64,000 nucleotides of DNA from Thermosaccharophagus gerlachensis (GTDB lineage Bacteria > Armatimonadota > Fervidibacteria > Fervidibacterales > Thermosaccharophagaceae): the NCBI GenBank assembly GCA_041538025.1, contig JBGOEV010000005.1:16548-80547 (forward strand), read 5' to 3'. The position numbers were made by a program, and so were the translations under genes. Below are positions 52,140 to 60,388 of this stretch, one piece after another (the first letter of the stretch is position 1; each line of letters opens with the position of its first letter). The notes under the pieces are model-generated. The model was given only the letters and a program-made list of their open reading frames with translations. It did not search any database and was not told where the DNA came from.

Positions 52140-53999
52140 ATGCGCTCAGGTAAAGTGGCTTTTGCTATGCTGTTCGCTTTATCTGTTATGGCTATATTGT
52201 TTAGCCTTTGCACCGCTCAATTGGAACTGCCTTCGGAGATCAGGCTTAATGCAGGTAGCTCAGTTGAGTTGACGGTTAAAGGGTTAAGGAAGGCAGTTGT
52301 TGAAGATTCAAGAGTTGCCTCGTTGCTTTTGCTTTCTGGTGAAAGAATCTCAATTCAAGGGGTGAGTGCTGGTGAGACGATACTTCGGTTGTGGGTGGGT
52401 GAAGAGAAATATGAGGTGCCAGTGAAGGTGGAAGCAAAGCCAGTAGAGGAAGAAAGAAAGGAGGCTCAGCAGAAGGAGGAAACAAAGGAAGAAGCTTTGC
52501 GCCCCCCAATAGAGCTACCTGCATTCCCTGAGGAGACTCGGGAAGAGGGGGACAAGATAAAAGAGCCCGCAGTTGAAGATCAAAAAGAATCAGCTCTCTC
52601 AATCGCGATTGTCGCAGATACACCTACAGCGGTTGCTGGTGCACAAGTTTGGCTAAAGGTGAGATTGAAAAATGATGGTGCAGATGTGCGTGGTCTTGTG
52701 GTTACTGTTTCACTCCCCGAGAGAGTTGAGTTGGTTAGTGATTCTCCAAAGCCAGAGTGTGATTATGATCCTGCATTAAGGAAGCTAACATGGCGTTTGA
52801 AGGAACTTAAGGGTGGCGAGAGTTGTGAGTTTGCCTTTTCCGTTTTGCTCTCAAGAGATCTTGCTCCCAAAGAAAGGCTTGGCTTCATCGCAACTGCTGA
52901 GTATGAAGGGGCACTGGTAAAGCTCGCGAGTGAGCCAGCTACAATTGAGGTTGTCTCGGCAGCGCTCTCTGCTATCTTTGTTTTCCCAAGTTCTTTTGTC
53001 GTCAAGCGCTCAATAGGTTTGCCATTGCTCGATGTGAAATACGAGGAGTATCAAAAGGTGGTTGATAGGCTTCAGGGGCTTGGGGTTGTGCATGGTTACC
53101 CAGAACACACATTTCGCCCAAACAGATATGTAACGAGAGCTGAAGCAACAAAGATGCTTGTGTTGACAACCAACCTTACGGAGCATATGGACAGCGTGCG
53201 CATCGGTTATGTGTTATCGGCTGAAGCAACTGTTAACATTTATGTCCTTGACTCACAAGGCAAGCGGGTAGCCCACCTCTTGAAAGATAAACGCTGTAAG
53301 CCGATGCAGTATTACGTATCGTGGGATGGGAAGGCAGATGACGGCGCATGGGTTGAGCCGGGAGAGTATGAGATTCAAGTTGTGGCTGTTTCGGAAGGTG
53401 GAGGACAGATAACGCTTTCGGCAAATGTAAGGGCGTTGCCGTTACCACACAGGAAACTTGCTGGCATACCCACATTCGTTGACATAAGCCCAAAGGATTG
53501 GTTTGCGGGCTATGTAGCTGAGGCACAAGCAAGAAGGCTTGTCTATGGTTATCCAGACGGATCCTTCAAGCCAAAACATAACTTGACTCGAGCTGAGGCT
53601 GCAGCAATGATTGTTAGAGCACTCGGAATTGAAGAAAGGGTGAAAGAGGTTAAGGATACGCCGACACCGTTTGAGGACGATGAAGAAATACCGAAGTGGG
53701 CAAGGGGATATATCGTTGTTGCTACAACAGAAGCACCGAAAGCATCTGGGAAGCCCATAATCGGCTATGTAGAGAGGCGCTTCAAGCCGAGGCATTTTTT
53801 GTCAAGGGCTGAGGCTGCGACGATCATGGCGAGGTTCTTAGACAGGGATGTTGAGCGCAAGGTGGTCGTTGTAGGTGCTGTTGCTCCCGGTGTTAAGCTG
53901 AACATTAACGGGAAAGTTGTAGGGGATGAAAAAGGAACATTCGCAGAGGAGTTAGAACTCAAGCCCGGTGTCAACATCATAACCGTTATGGTGCAATGA
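52140..53999 (+). CDS. SLH-domain surface protein with pilus-secretin-type N-terminal domain
   Basis: A 619-residue modular exported protein. Signal peptide 1-26. Domain order: a T2SS/T3SS pilus N-terminal-like domain (about 28-100; LNAGSSVELTVKGLRKAVVED and ISIQGVSAGETILRLWVG), a Glu/Lys/Pro-rich linker (100-150), a CARDB/DUF11-like beta-sandwich (about 150-270), SLH 1 (about 290-345; GVVHGYPEHTFRPNRYVTRAEA), a FlgD-like Ig domain (about 350-425; DSQGKRVAHLL, YVSWDGKADDGAWVEPGEY), SLH 2 (about 438-500) and SLH 3 (about 505-570), then a small PEGA-like domain. SLH domains bind cell-wall polymers, so the protein probably links wall and outer membrane. ATG follows GGGTGAGG. Confidence 0.85.
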   Translation: MRSGKVAFAMLFALSVMAILFSLCTAQLELPSEIRLNAGSSVELTVKGLRKAVVEDSRVASLLLLSGERISIQGVSAGETILRLWVGEEKYEVPVKVEAKPVEEERKEAQQKEETKEEALRPPIELPAFPEETREEGDKIKEPAVEDQKESALSIAIVADTPTAVAGAQVWLKVRLKNDGADVRGLVVTVSLPERVELVSDSPKPECDYDPALRKLTWRLKELKGGESCEFAFSVLLSRDLAPKERLGFIATAEYEGALVKLASEPATIEVVSAALSAIFVFPSSFVVKRSIGLPLLDVKYEEYQKVVDRLQGLGVVHGYPEHTFRPNRYVTRAEATKMLVLTTNLTEHMDSVRIGYVLSAEATVNIYVLDSQGKRVAHLLKDKRCKPMQYYVSWDGKADDGAWVEPGEYEIQVVAVSEGGGQITLSANVRALPLPHRKLAGIPTFVDISPKDWFAGYVAEAQARRLVYGYPDGSFKPKHNLTRAEAAAMIVRALGIEERVKEVKDTPTPFEDDEEIPKWARGYIVVATTEAPKASGKPIIGYVERRFKPRHFLSRAEAATIMARFLDRDVERKVVVVGAVAPGVKLNINGKVVGDEKGTFAEELELKPGVNIITVMVQ

Positions 54000-54136
54000 A
54001 GAAACACTGCTAAACAGTTGTAGTGACGCATCCTCGCAAAGCCATCTTGCTCAAGCTCGCCTCCAAGCAACCATGATGTGCAAGGATGGGTGAATCGCTT
54101 TTGCCTTAGTAGCTAAGCCCTAAAATGGCGACAGCT

Positions 54137-54970
54137 TCATTTCTTAAGGAGCGCCCAAAGAACGAAGAGAAGAAGCCAGAGCGCGACGGTGAGAGAAGCT
54201 GTTGCAAGCCATTCATGCCTTGTCAGTTTAAATTTTTTGATGTTTGGCAGGAGCAGCCCTATGGCTATGAATGGCAAGCCAGCTATTGGTGCGTTTGTAA
54301 TGGCAACAAATGTTAGCCCAAGAGCCACTGCTATAATGGCAAGCCAAAAGGAGAAGCGAACATCAAATTTAAAGCGGTTCATTGCAGCAAGCAACATCGC
54401 TGCAAAGAAGATATCACCAAACCCAACGAGCAAAGTTGGTGATGGCATAACACTTGCGCCAGCTGCAGGCAATTCAATCGTTGCAGCCTTAAAGAGCTTG
54501 CTTGCCCTCTCAGCAATTTGGGGTGTGGTTCTACTTATGTTAACTGCCCATATGTCAATAGAAACCATCGTGATAGCTGCTGGGAGAAGTAAGTTGCCTT
54601 CGTGTATGATGAGCGATGTTAACTTACCGCTAAATGATGCTACAAAGAGTAACCCGACTTCCTGCACTGCGTCAGCAAGCTTTTGAATCAAATCGTGTTT
54701 GCTGATTTCACTTAAACCGACACCGCATCCCCAAACTAAAGCCGAAAGGATGATGGCAAGCACATCCTTTCGTGTGTTGCAAGGGGCTGCTGCCACTGCT
54801 CTTGTAAAAGCGAAAGCCAAAGCTGTAAGGGCAAGCATTGAAAGATACACCGAAAGGAAGTTCGGGGCTATCGGGAGGATAGGCAAAACAACTTTGAGTG
54901 ATAAGTAGAGGCAGAGAAAGAGCCAAGCGGTTGGTTTACCGGTCGCTGTGTTGCGGTTTGTCCACATCAT
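54137..54970 (-). CDS. Presenilin-like GxGD intramembrane aspartyl protease, candidate
   Basis: A 277-residue protein with about nine predicted membrane helices. Two Asp sit in helices as in the presenilin/signal peptide peptidase family: SIDIWAV (Asp139, like the YD motif) and VGFGDIFFAAM (Asp186, the GxGD motif), 47 residues apart. A later AGLPFIAIGL (about 230-239) resembles the PAL motif that completes the active site. Family proteins cut helices within membranes. The match is by motif and topology, not by alignment. The start at 54970 overlaps the 3' end of the phosphatase gene by 35 bases, so the two are coupled; the ribosome site is weak. The 137-base gap to the SLH gene holds no feature I can name. 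Confidence 0.65.
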   Translation of the reverse strand: MMWTNRNTATGKPTAWLFLCLYLSLKVVLPILPIAPNFLSVYLSMLALTALAFAFTRAVAAAPCNTRKDVLAIILSALVWGCGVGLSEISKHDLIQKLADAVQEVGLLFVASFSGKLTSLIIHEGNLLLPAAITMVSIDIWAVNISRTTPQIAERASKLFKAATIELPAAGASVMPSPTLLVGFGDIFFAAMLLAAMNRFKFDVRFSFWLAIIAVALGLTFVAITNAPIAGLPFIAIGLLLPNIKKFKLTRHEWLATASLTVALWLLLFVLWALLKK

Positions 54971-56240
54971 CGCCTGTGAAGCTCCTGTTTGGCATGTATT
55001 TGGCTACTATGATTGTAAGATCGTCGTTCAGGATGTAACCTTGGAAGCGTCGCACATCTTCAACCACACATGATGCTATCTCGTGTGGCATAAGGTGACG
55101 GATACGGCTGAGCAAGTTTTTGATTCGTTCAACTCCGTATGTTTCTCCGTTCGCATTCCTTGCCTCGGTCAGTCCATCTGTAAGCATAACGATTAAATCT
55201 CCTGCCTGTATGTGCATTTGCGTTTGAGCATAATCTGAATCGTTAAATACACCGAGAGGCGGACCTGAGGCATGGATGTGCTCAATAGTGCCGTCCGAGC
55301 GCAATATGAGAATCGGCAGATGACCAGCGTTAACTGCCTCCACAAAGCTGTTGCCTTCTTTGAGGCGCACAAAGACAGCGCCAGCAAAATCTTCATCCGA
55401 GAACTCGCTTGCAAGAATGGAATTAGCATGCCTTACAGCGTCGCGAAGCTCGTGACATAAATTCATGGTCGCCCTTATAGCGGATTTTACCAACGGCACT
55501 TTCAGCTGGGCATCCACACCTTTGCCTGAAACATCTCCAACAGCTATCACAATGCTACCATCATTGCAAGTGATGAAGTCGTGGAAGTCACCGCCACCAG
55601 TTTTTTCACCTCTTGCAGGTATGCACTCCCTCGCTATCTGCCAGCATTCAATGTTTGGTAAACTCTTCGGAGTCATACGCCTGTGCAAGTCCGCCGAGAT
55701 AAACATCTCATAGCGGTAGCGCATTGCGACTTGCTCAGCGGTCAATTTAGCTTCAGCCATGTATCCGATAAGCAACGCCGTGATGAAAAGAAAAGAAAGT
55801 GCGCTTGCTGTTGCCCAAGGTTGCCCTGCTATGTTTGTGTTGAGTGATATCAAAAGATAAAACACAGCACAGACAGTTGCTGTTATAAAAGCACCAAGCA
55901 AACGATACCACATGCCGGATGAAATGATGATGAGCAAAAGTAATGGGTAAAAGTTAACAGCATGCTCAGCTTCAGCTATCATCCATAGCCCCATCCAAAA
56001 CATGTCGGCTATGAGCGAGTATGCCCTCAATGGGATGCCTCTCCAGTGTGCCATTATAGCTATGGCGTCAAAGAGGAGGGCAAACAGCAAAGCGAGCGCA
56101 TTCAAAGCCGTTACTTCACCGATCCATCCTTTCGCAATAAGTGATATGAGGAGCAACAAAGTCAGCCCTCGTGCCACAACGACTATCCAATCACTTGGCT
56201 CAACCTTTTCATTTCTCTTGAGCCTCCTAAGCAAAGTCAT
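54936..56240 (-). CDS. Membrane-bound PP2C-type (SpoIIE/RsbU-like) serine phosphatase
   Basis: A 434-residue protein. The N-terminal half (about 18-165) has about six membrane helices and ends in a MAEAKLTAEQVAMRYRYE linker helix. The C-terminal PPM domain has GEKTGGGDFHDFI (Asp218), IAVGDVSGKGVDAQL (Asp236), AGAVFVRL, AVNAGHLPILIL, LTDGLTEARN (catalytic Asp) and LNDDLTIIVAKY (metal Asp pair). Such phosphatases act on anti-anti-sigma factors or other phosphoserine partners and sense a signal through the membrane part. No kinase or antagonist gene is next to it. It follows AMMECR1 by 15 bases and overlaps the GxGD protein. Confidence 0.9.
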   Translation of the reverse strand: MTLLRRLKRNEKVEPSDWIVVVARGLTLLLLISLIAKGWIGEVTALNALALLFALLFDAIAIMAHWRGIPLRAYSLIADMFWMGLWMIAEAEHAVNFYPLLLLIIISSGMWYRLLGAFITATVCAVFYLLISLNTNIAGQPWATASALSFLFITALLIGYMAEAKLTAEQVAMRYRYEMFISADLHRRMTPKSLPNIECWQIARECIPARGEKTGGGDFHDFITCNDGSIVIAVGDVSGKGVDAQLKVPLVKSAIRATMNLCHELRDAVRHANSILASEFSDEDFAGAVFVRLKEGNSFVEAVNAGHLPILILRSDGTIEHIHASGPPLGVFNDSDYAQTQMHIQAGDLIVMLTDGLTEARNANGETYGVERIKNLLSRIRHLMPHEIASCVVEDVRRFQGYILNDDLTIIVAKYMPNRSFTGDDVDKPQHSDR

Positions 56241-56255
56241 CTCAAAGGCTCACTC

Positions 56256-56828
56256 CTACGCCTGCTCTTTGACATCCTCATCTCCGAACACTTCCGCTGT
56301 GAAGCGAAATATTTCAACGCCACGCCGCTTCCACTCATCCGGTGGCAACCCAGCCTTAATACATGTGTGGCTAAGGAATTCCTCTCTGCTCCAACCATAT
56401 TCAACCGCCACCTGCGGGAGCAGAAGACCAGCCAATGGTCCTTTGCGAACAACGAGTCCGTCCCTTCCAACTTGGATTTCGGATATGTCCTTAACCTGTT
56501 CCATAGGTGAAAGGACGGATATCTCAAGTGTTAGTTCGTCCAACTCCTTCGGTGAGACAGGTGGGAAACGCGGGTCGTGTAGAGCTGCTGATATGGCTGC
56601 ATCTTTTACGGCTTCCCAAAGTGGCTTCGTAGGATATGGGTAGCCTATGCAACCCCTAAGTGAGCCATCTCTTCGGCGCTTAAGTGTGACGAACGCACCA
56701 CATCGCTCAAGCAACTCTGGTTCGCTCACATCAAACTTGGGCATCTCGGTGTTTAAGACCGCTGCCCTTATAGCGCTCCAAGCGATCTCAACGAGCTTGC
56801 GTCGCAGTTCCATAGACAGCTGACTCAT
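56256..56828 (-). CDS. AMMECR1-domain protein
   Basis: A 190-residue protein of the AMMECR1 family. FVTLKRRRDGSLRGCIGYPYPTKPLWEAVKDAAISAALHDPRFPPVSPKELDELTLEISVLSPME contains the LRGCIG signature, and EEFLSHTCIKAGLPPDEW is also conserved. The family is common in archaea and anaerobic bacteria, often near radical SAM or MEMO genes; its biochemical function is not settled. ATG at 56828 follows GGAGGGATG. It leads the AMMECR1-phosphatase-GxGD set. No MEMO gene is adjacent. Confidence 0.93.
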   Translation of the reverse strand: MSQLSMELRRKLVEIAWSAIRAAVLNTEMPKFDVSEPELLERCGAFVTLKRRRDGSLRGCIGYPYPTKPLWEAVKDAAISAALHDPRFPPVSPKELDELTLEISVLSPMEQVKDISEIQVGRDGLVVRKGPLAGLLLPQVAVEYGWSREEFLSHTCIKAGLPPDEWKRRGVEIFRFTAEVFGDEDVKEQA

Positions 56829-56971
56829 CTTTCATCCCTCCTTAAGACAAGGTCTCTTTCTTGCATTGTTCAAACCCAGAGCTAACGCACTATCTGCGTC
56901 GCCCATTTGGTAAGTTTATTAACACCGTCTCCTTGAGGCATCGCACCATAATTGAGTTAAGGGTGGATGCT

Positions 56972-57886
56972 ATGCCGAGTTTGCTTAAAGCGACGATGCT
57001 CGTGCTGCGGATGGTGCGTGCGCCCTTCTTCACAGCAACAATAGCACCGATACTTGTGGGCACTTCTCTCTCGTGGAAGATTAACAGGCTGTTTGACCTT
57101 TCGGTTTTTCTATGCGCACTCTTTTCAATGTTGCTCTTGCATGCTGCTGCAAACATGCTCAACGACTATTTTGATCATCTCTCGGGCGCTGATTGGTTTC
57201 AAACGAACCCAGTAAAACCATTCACAGGTGGAAGCAGAGTCATTCAGGAAGGGTTAGTGAAACCGAGGACTATGTTGTTGAGCGGTGTTACATCGCTTAT
57301 CCTTGGCTCACTACTTGGACTATGGCTTGTTAAGGTTACAGGTGTAACGCTTTTGCTTATAGGTATTGTAGGCGTCTTCCTTGCTTACTTTTACACCGCA
57401 CCACCGATAATGCTTGCGCATCGTGGCTTCGGGGAGTTGGCAGTCGGATTAGCGTTTGGCATACTACCAACCATCGGTGCTTACTATGTCCAATCAAAGG
57501 GATTTGACTGGCGTGTTTTAATAGCCTCACTTCCAATAGCGCTGCTCATAGTGGCTGTGCTTTGGGTGAACGAAATCCCTGATGCGCCTTCTGATGAGCG
57601 CGCTGGTAAACGCAACTTGGTTGTGAGACTCGGGAAGAAAGCATCAGCCATCTGTTACTGCCTCATTGTTACATGTGCTTTCATTTCGCTACCGTTCATT
57701 GCTTTGGCGCTTCATTCACTGTCACCATTGCTCGGGTTAGTAACCTTTCCAACGGCGCTTTTAGCGATGGCAAATGTGGTGCGCCATGTGTTCTTCAGGT
57801 ATGACACAATGAAAGCTGCTTGCGCTATGACTGTCCTTACGCACTTTGCGATGGGCATCTTGCTCTCAATCTCATATGCGCTTTAG
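56972..57886 (+). CDS. UbiA-family prenyltransferase (MenA-like)
   Basis: A 304-residue membrane enzyme with about eight helices. The first Asp-rich motif is ANMLNDYFDHLSGAD (N-D-x-x-D type) and the second is NEIPDAPSDERAGKRNLVVRLGKK, which matches 1,4-dihydroxy-2-naphthoate octaprenyltransferase MenA best. MenA adds the prenyl tail in menaquinone synthesis. I chose ATG at 56972, after GGTGG with six bases; the open frame begins at 56861 but lacks a ribosome site. No other men genes are visible, so the quinone type is an inference. Confidence 0.85.
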   Translation: MPSLLKATMLVLRMVRAPFFTATIAPILVGTSLSWKINRLFDLSVFLCALFSMLLLHAAANMLNDYFDHLSGADWFQTNPVKPFTGGSRVIQEGLVKPRTMLLSGVTSLILGSLLGLWLVKVTGVTLLLIGIVGVFLAYFYTAPPIMLAHRGFGELAVGLAFGILPTIGAYYVQSKGFDWRVLIASLPIALLIVAVLWVNEIPDAPSDERAGKRNLVVRLGKKASAICYCLIVTCAFISLPFIALALHSLSPLLGLVTFPTALLAMANVVRHVFFRYDTMKAACAMTVLTHFAMGILLSISYAL

Positions 57887-57985
57887 TCGTATAAATGGCT
57901 ATAGCGTTGCAGCTATCTATTTGAAGGAGCATGCCAAGGTGTTTCAAACTGCACTATGAATCACAACCGTAAGGGGGGATGTAGT

Positions 57986-58843
57986 ATGCCAGCTCGCATA
58001 CTTGATGGGAAAGCAATCGCTGCTCAGATTCAACAGGAGATAAAACTGGAGTTGGATGAACTGAAGGAGAAGCATGGCATAACTCCCGGTCTCGCTGTAG
58101 TGCTTGTTGGTGAGAACCCAGCTTCTGAGGTTTATGTTCGGAACAAAGGAAGGAAGTGTGAGGAGCTTGGTATACGCTCAATAGTAAAGCGTCTCCCAGA
58201 GAGCGCCTCGGAGAAGGAGGTCATTGATACAGTTATCCAGTTGAACGAGGACGAGTCTGTTCATGGCATTATAGTTCAACTGCCACTGCCAAGCCATATA
58301 GACCCTGAAGTTGTCATCTCGCATATTGACCCAAACAAGGATGTTGATGGGTTTCATCCGGTGAATGTTGGATGGATGTTCATTGGCAGGAACAGGTTTG
58401 TGCCATGCACACCAGCTGGCATCATCGAAATACTTGACCGCTCTGGGATTGAGATTGAGGGTAAAAGAGCAGTTGTCGTTGGGAGAAGCAACATCGTTGG
58501 CAAGCCGCTTTCGATATTGCTACTTCAGCGCAATGCTACTGTAACCGTTTGCCACTCACGCACTACTAACTTACCTGAGGTGACACGCCAAGCTGATATA
58601 CTCGTTGCAGCTGTTGGGAAAGCACGCCTCATCAAAGCCGACATGGTTAAAGAGGGTGCTGTCGTCATTGATGTAGGCATAAATAGGGTTGACGATAAGA
58701 TAGTTGGCGATGTTGATTTTGATTCCGTGAAGGAAGTTGCATCGGCTATAACACCAGTTCCGGGTGGTGTTGGACCGCTCACTGTCATCATGCTGATGCG
58801 CAATACGGTTCAAGCAGCGAAGTTAGCCCTCTCTGCTAAGTAA
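57986..58843 (+). CDS. folD: Methylene-THF dehydrogenase/methenyl-THF cyclohydrolase FolD
   Basis: A 285-residue bifunctional enzyme. ASEVYVRNKGRKCEELGI holds the catalytic Lys/Tyr region (Y-V-R-N-K), followed by IIVQLPLPSHID, DVDGFHPVNVG, PCTPAGIIEIL, VVVGRSNIVGKPLS (cofactor-binding loop) and TPVPGGVGPLTVIML. It interconverts 10-formyl-, methenyl- and methylene-THF with NADP (or NAD). ATG at 57986 follows AAGGGGGG. It supplies the methylene-THF for the MetFV operon at 7-8.5 kb and the formyl-THF for PurH, so the carriers are connected across the window. Confidence 0.96.
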   Translation: MPARILDGKAIAAQIQQEIKLELDELKEKHGITPGLAVVLVGENPASEVYVRNKGRKCEELGIRSIVKRLPESASEKEVIDTVIQLNEDESVHGIIVQLPLPSHIDPEVVISHIDPNKDVDGFHPVNVGWMFIGRNRFVPCTPAGIIEILDRSGIEIEGKRAVVVGRSNIVGKPLSILLLQRNATVTVCHSRTTNLPEVTRQADILVAAVGKARLIKADMVKEGAVVIDVGINRVDDKIVGDVDFDSVKEVASAITPVPGGVGPLTVIMLMRNTVQAAKLALSAK

Positions 58844-58896
58844 GGGGTAAGTAGCAGTCAGGTGAGGGTAGGTCTGCCCTGCATGGCTGTTCATTT

Positions 58897-58924
58897 TTAA
58901 CAAAGGCTTGAATGTCGCTATACT
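58897..58924 (+). promoter_or_regulatory. Sigma-70-type promoter for the sigma factor gene
   Basis: TTAACA at 58897-58902 and TATACT at 58919-58924 are 16 bases apart. The start would be near 58931, about 42 bases before the ATG at 58973. Confidence 0.5.
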
Positions 58925-58972
58925 AATGATGATAATGTTTTCGGCAACTACTGATGATGAGAGGCGGTGTTA

Positions 58973-60217
58973 ATGTCTCGTCAGAAGAAAGTTTCTCACA
59001 GTGAGACATTGAAAGGCTTACGGGAGGAGGCACAAAGGCACACCACGAGAAGAAAAAGAAGCCTCGCTAAAGCCTCTAACAGCAACCTGCAAGCATGCTC
59101 AAGCTTGCCTGTCAAGCGTAGAGGAAGGCGTCCAAAAAGAAACACGATGAATTACTACCCCGAAGAGTTTGCAGTGGAGCATGAGGGCGACGAGTTCTAT
59201 CATACCGACATTTTTGATACCGAGCCCTTTCAAGAGTTGGTATTAAGGCGAAGGGATGCAGCAGTTGAAGACCCAATGGCAGCATGGGCTAAAGAGTTGC
59301 GGAAGCGTCCGCTGTTGACAAAGGAGCAAGAGATTGAGCTTGCAAAGCGCATAGAAGCTATGCGACAGGCTCAACGAGAGCTTGAACAACTCGCAGCTGA
59401 AGGTTCTCTGACCCCACAAAAAAGGGTAGAGTTGGATAAGGTTATTCGGGATGGCGAAGAAGCGCGCATGATACTTGTTGAATCTAACCTACGCTTGGTT
59501 GTAAGCATAGCGCGTAGGTATAAAGGTTATGGTGTCTCACTGAGCGATTTGATACAGGAAGGGAACATCGGCTTAATACAAGCTGTTGATAAATTTGACT
59601 GGCGCAGGGATTGCAGGTTTAGCACTTGCGCCACCCTCTGGATCAGACAAGCTGTTGTAAGGGCTATCCAAGCACAATCGCAGCTTGTGAAGCTCCCAAC
59701 GAGGGTATCAGAGTTGGTTCACCGCATAAGCAGGATAAGGGATATGCTTACACAAGAGCTTGGCAGAGAACCAACTGCTGATGAGCTCGCAAGGAATATC
59801 CGTATACAAAAGCAATTGGTTGAGCAGTGTATGTCCTATCCATACCAAATCATGTCACTTGATGAGCCTGTTGATGAGGATGAGAAGATGACGCTTGCGG
59901 ACGCAATTGAAGATAAATACTCCCTCGGACCTGAAGAAGTAACGATAAAGATAAGAACCAGAGAGGAAATTGAACAAGCGTTGCTTAAGCTACCGGAAAA
60001 CTACAGACTTGTTATAAAGCTTCGCTATGGGCTTGAAGACGGGAAACCATACACATACCAAGAGATAGGGAGGATACTTAACCTCTCACGCCAGCGAGTT
60101 AAGCAAATCGCGGATGCAGCGTTGAAGCGCCTCAAGGAAGACCCACTTGTATGCGACTTGGTCACCGATTTGATGCAAACCACAGCATCAATAAGAGGTA
60201 TTGGTAGACGCCTCTAA
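58973..60217 (+). CDS. RpoD-like sigma-70 factor with altered melting region
   Basis: A 414-residue sigma factor. A basic, disordered N-terminus (RRGRRPKRN) replaces a long region 1.1. Region 1.2 (DPMAAWAKELRKRPLLTKEQEIELAKRIE), region 2 (VESNLRLVVSIARRYKGYGVSLSDLIQEGNIGLIQAVDKFDW), region 3 (LVKLPTRVSELVHRISRI) and region 4 (YTYQEIGRILNLSRQRVKQI, a helix-turn-helix) are clear. Region 2.3-2.4 reads DCRFSTCATLWIRQAVVRAI. The aromatic residues of the E. coli housekeeping sigma at Y425, Y430 and W433 are Cys214, Cys219 and Leu222, and T440 is Val. That argues for an alternative group 2 factor. ATG follows GAGGCGG. Confidence 0.88.
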   Translation: MSRQKKVSHSETLKGLREEAQRHTTRRKRSLAKASNSNLQACSSLPVKRRGRRPKRNTMNYYPEEFAVEHEGDEFYHTDIFDTEPFQELVLRRRDAAVEDPMAAWAKELRKRPLLTKEQEIELAKRIEAMRQAQRELEQLAAEGSLTPQKRVELDKVIRDGEEARMILVESNLRLVVSIARRYKGYGVSLSDLIQEGNIGLIQAVDKFDWRRDCRFSTCATLWIRQAVVRAIQAQSQLVKLPTRVSELVHRISRIRDMLTQELGREPTADELARNIRIQKQLVEQCMSYPYQIMSLDEPVDEDEKMTLADAIEDKYSLGPEEVTIKIRTREEIEQALLKLPENYRLVIKLRYGLEDGKPYTYQEIGRILNLSRQRVKQIADAALKRLKEDPLVCDLVTDLMQTTASIRGIGRRL

Positions 60218-60388
60218 TGCCCTCAGCTTTTAAGTTTCTTTTTCAACCTGTGATGTTTCTGCTCAACTTCGTTTCGAGGCATCACTTTTACTCATTGCAA
60301 GTGGTTATACTTTTTGTGAGTTGTTTTAGTGGTGGCTTTCAGACGATCTGTTTAGCGGTAACAATCCTTGCTGAAAGGGGAAATGGAT

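Noticed and set aside
56002..56643. A 213-codon open frame antisense to the phosphatase and AMMECR1 genes
   Set aside because: Both sense frames have clear family motifs; the antisense protein has none and is a shadow of codon structure.
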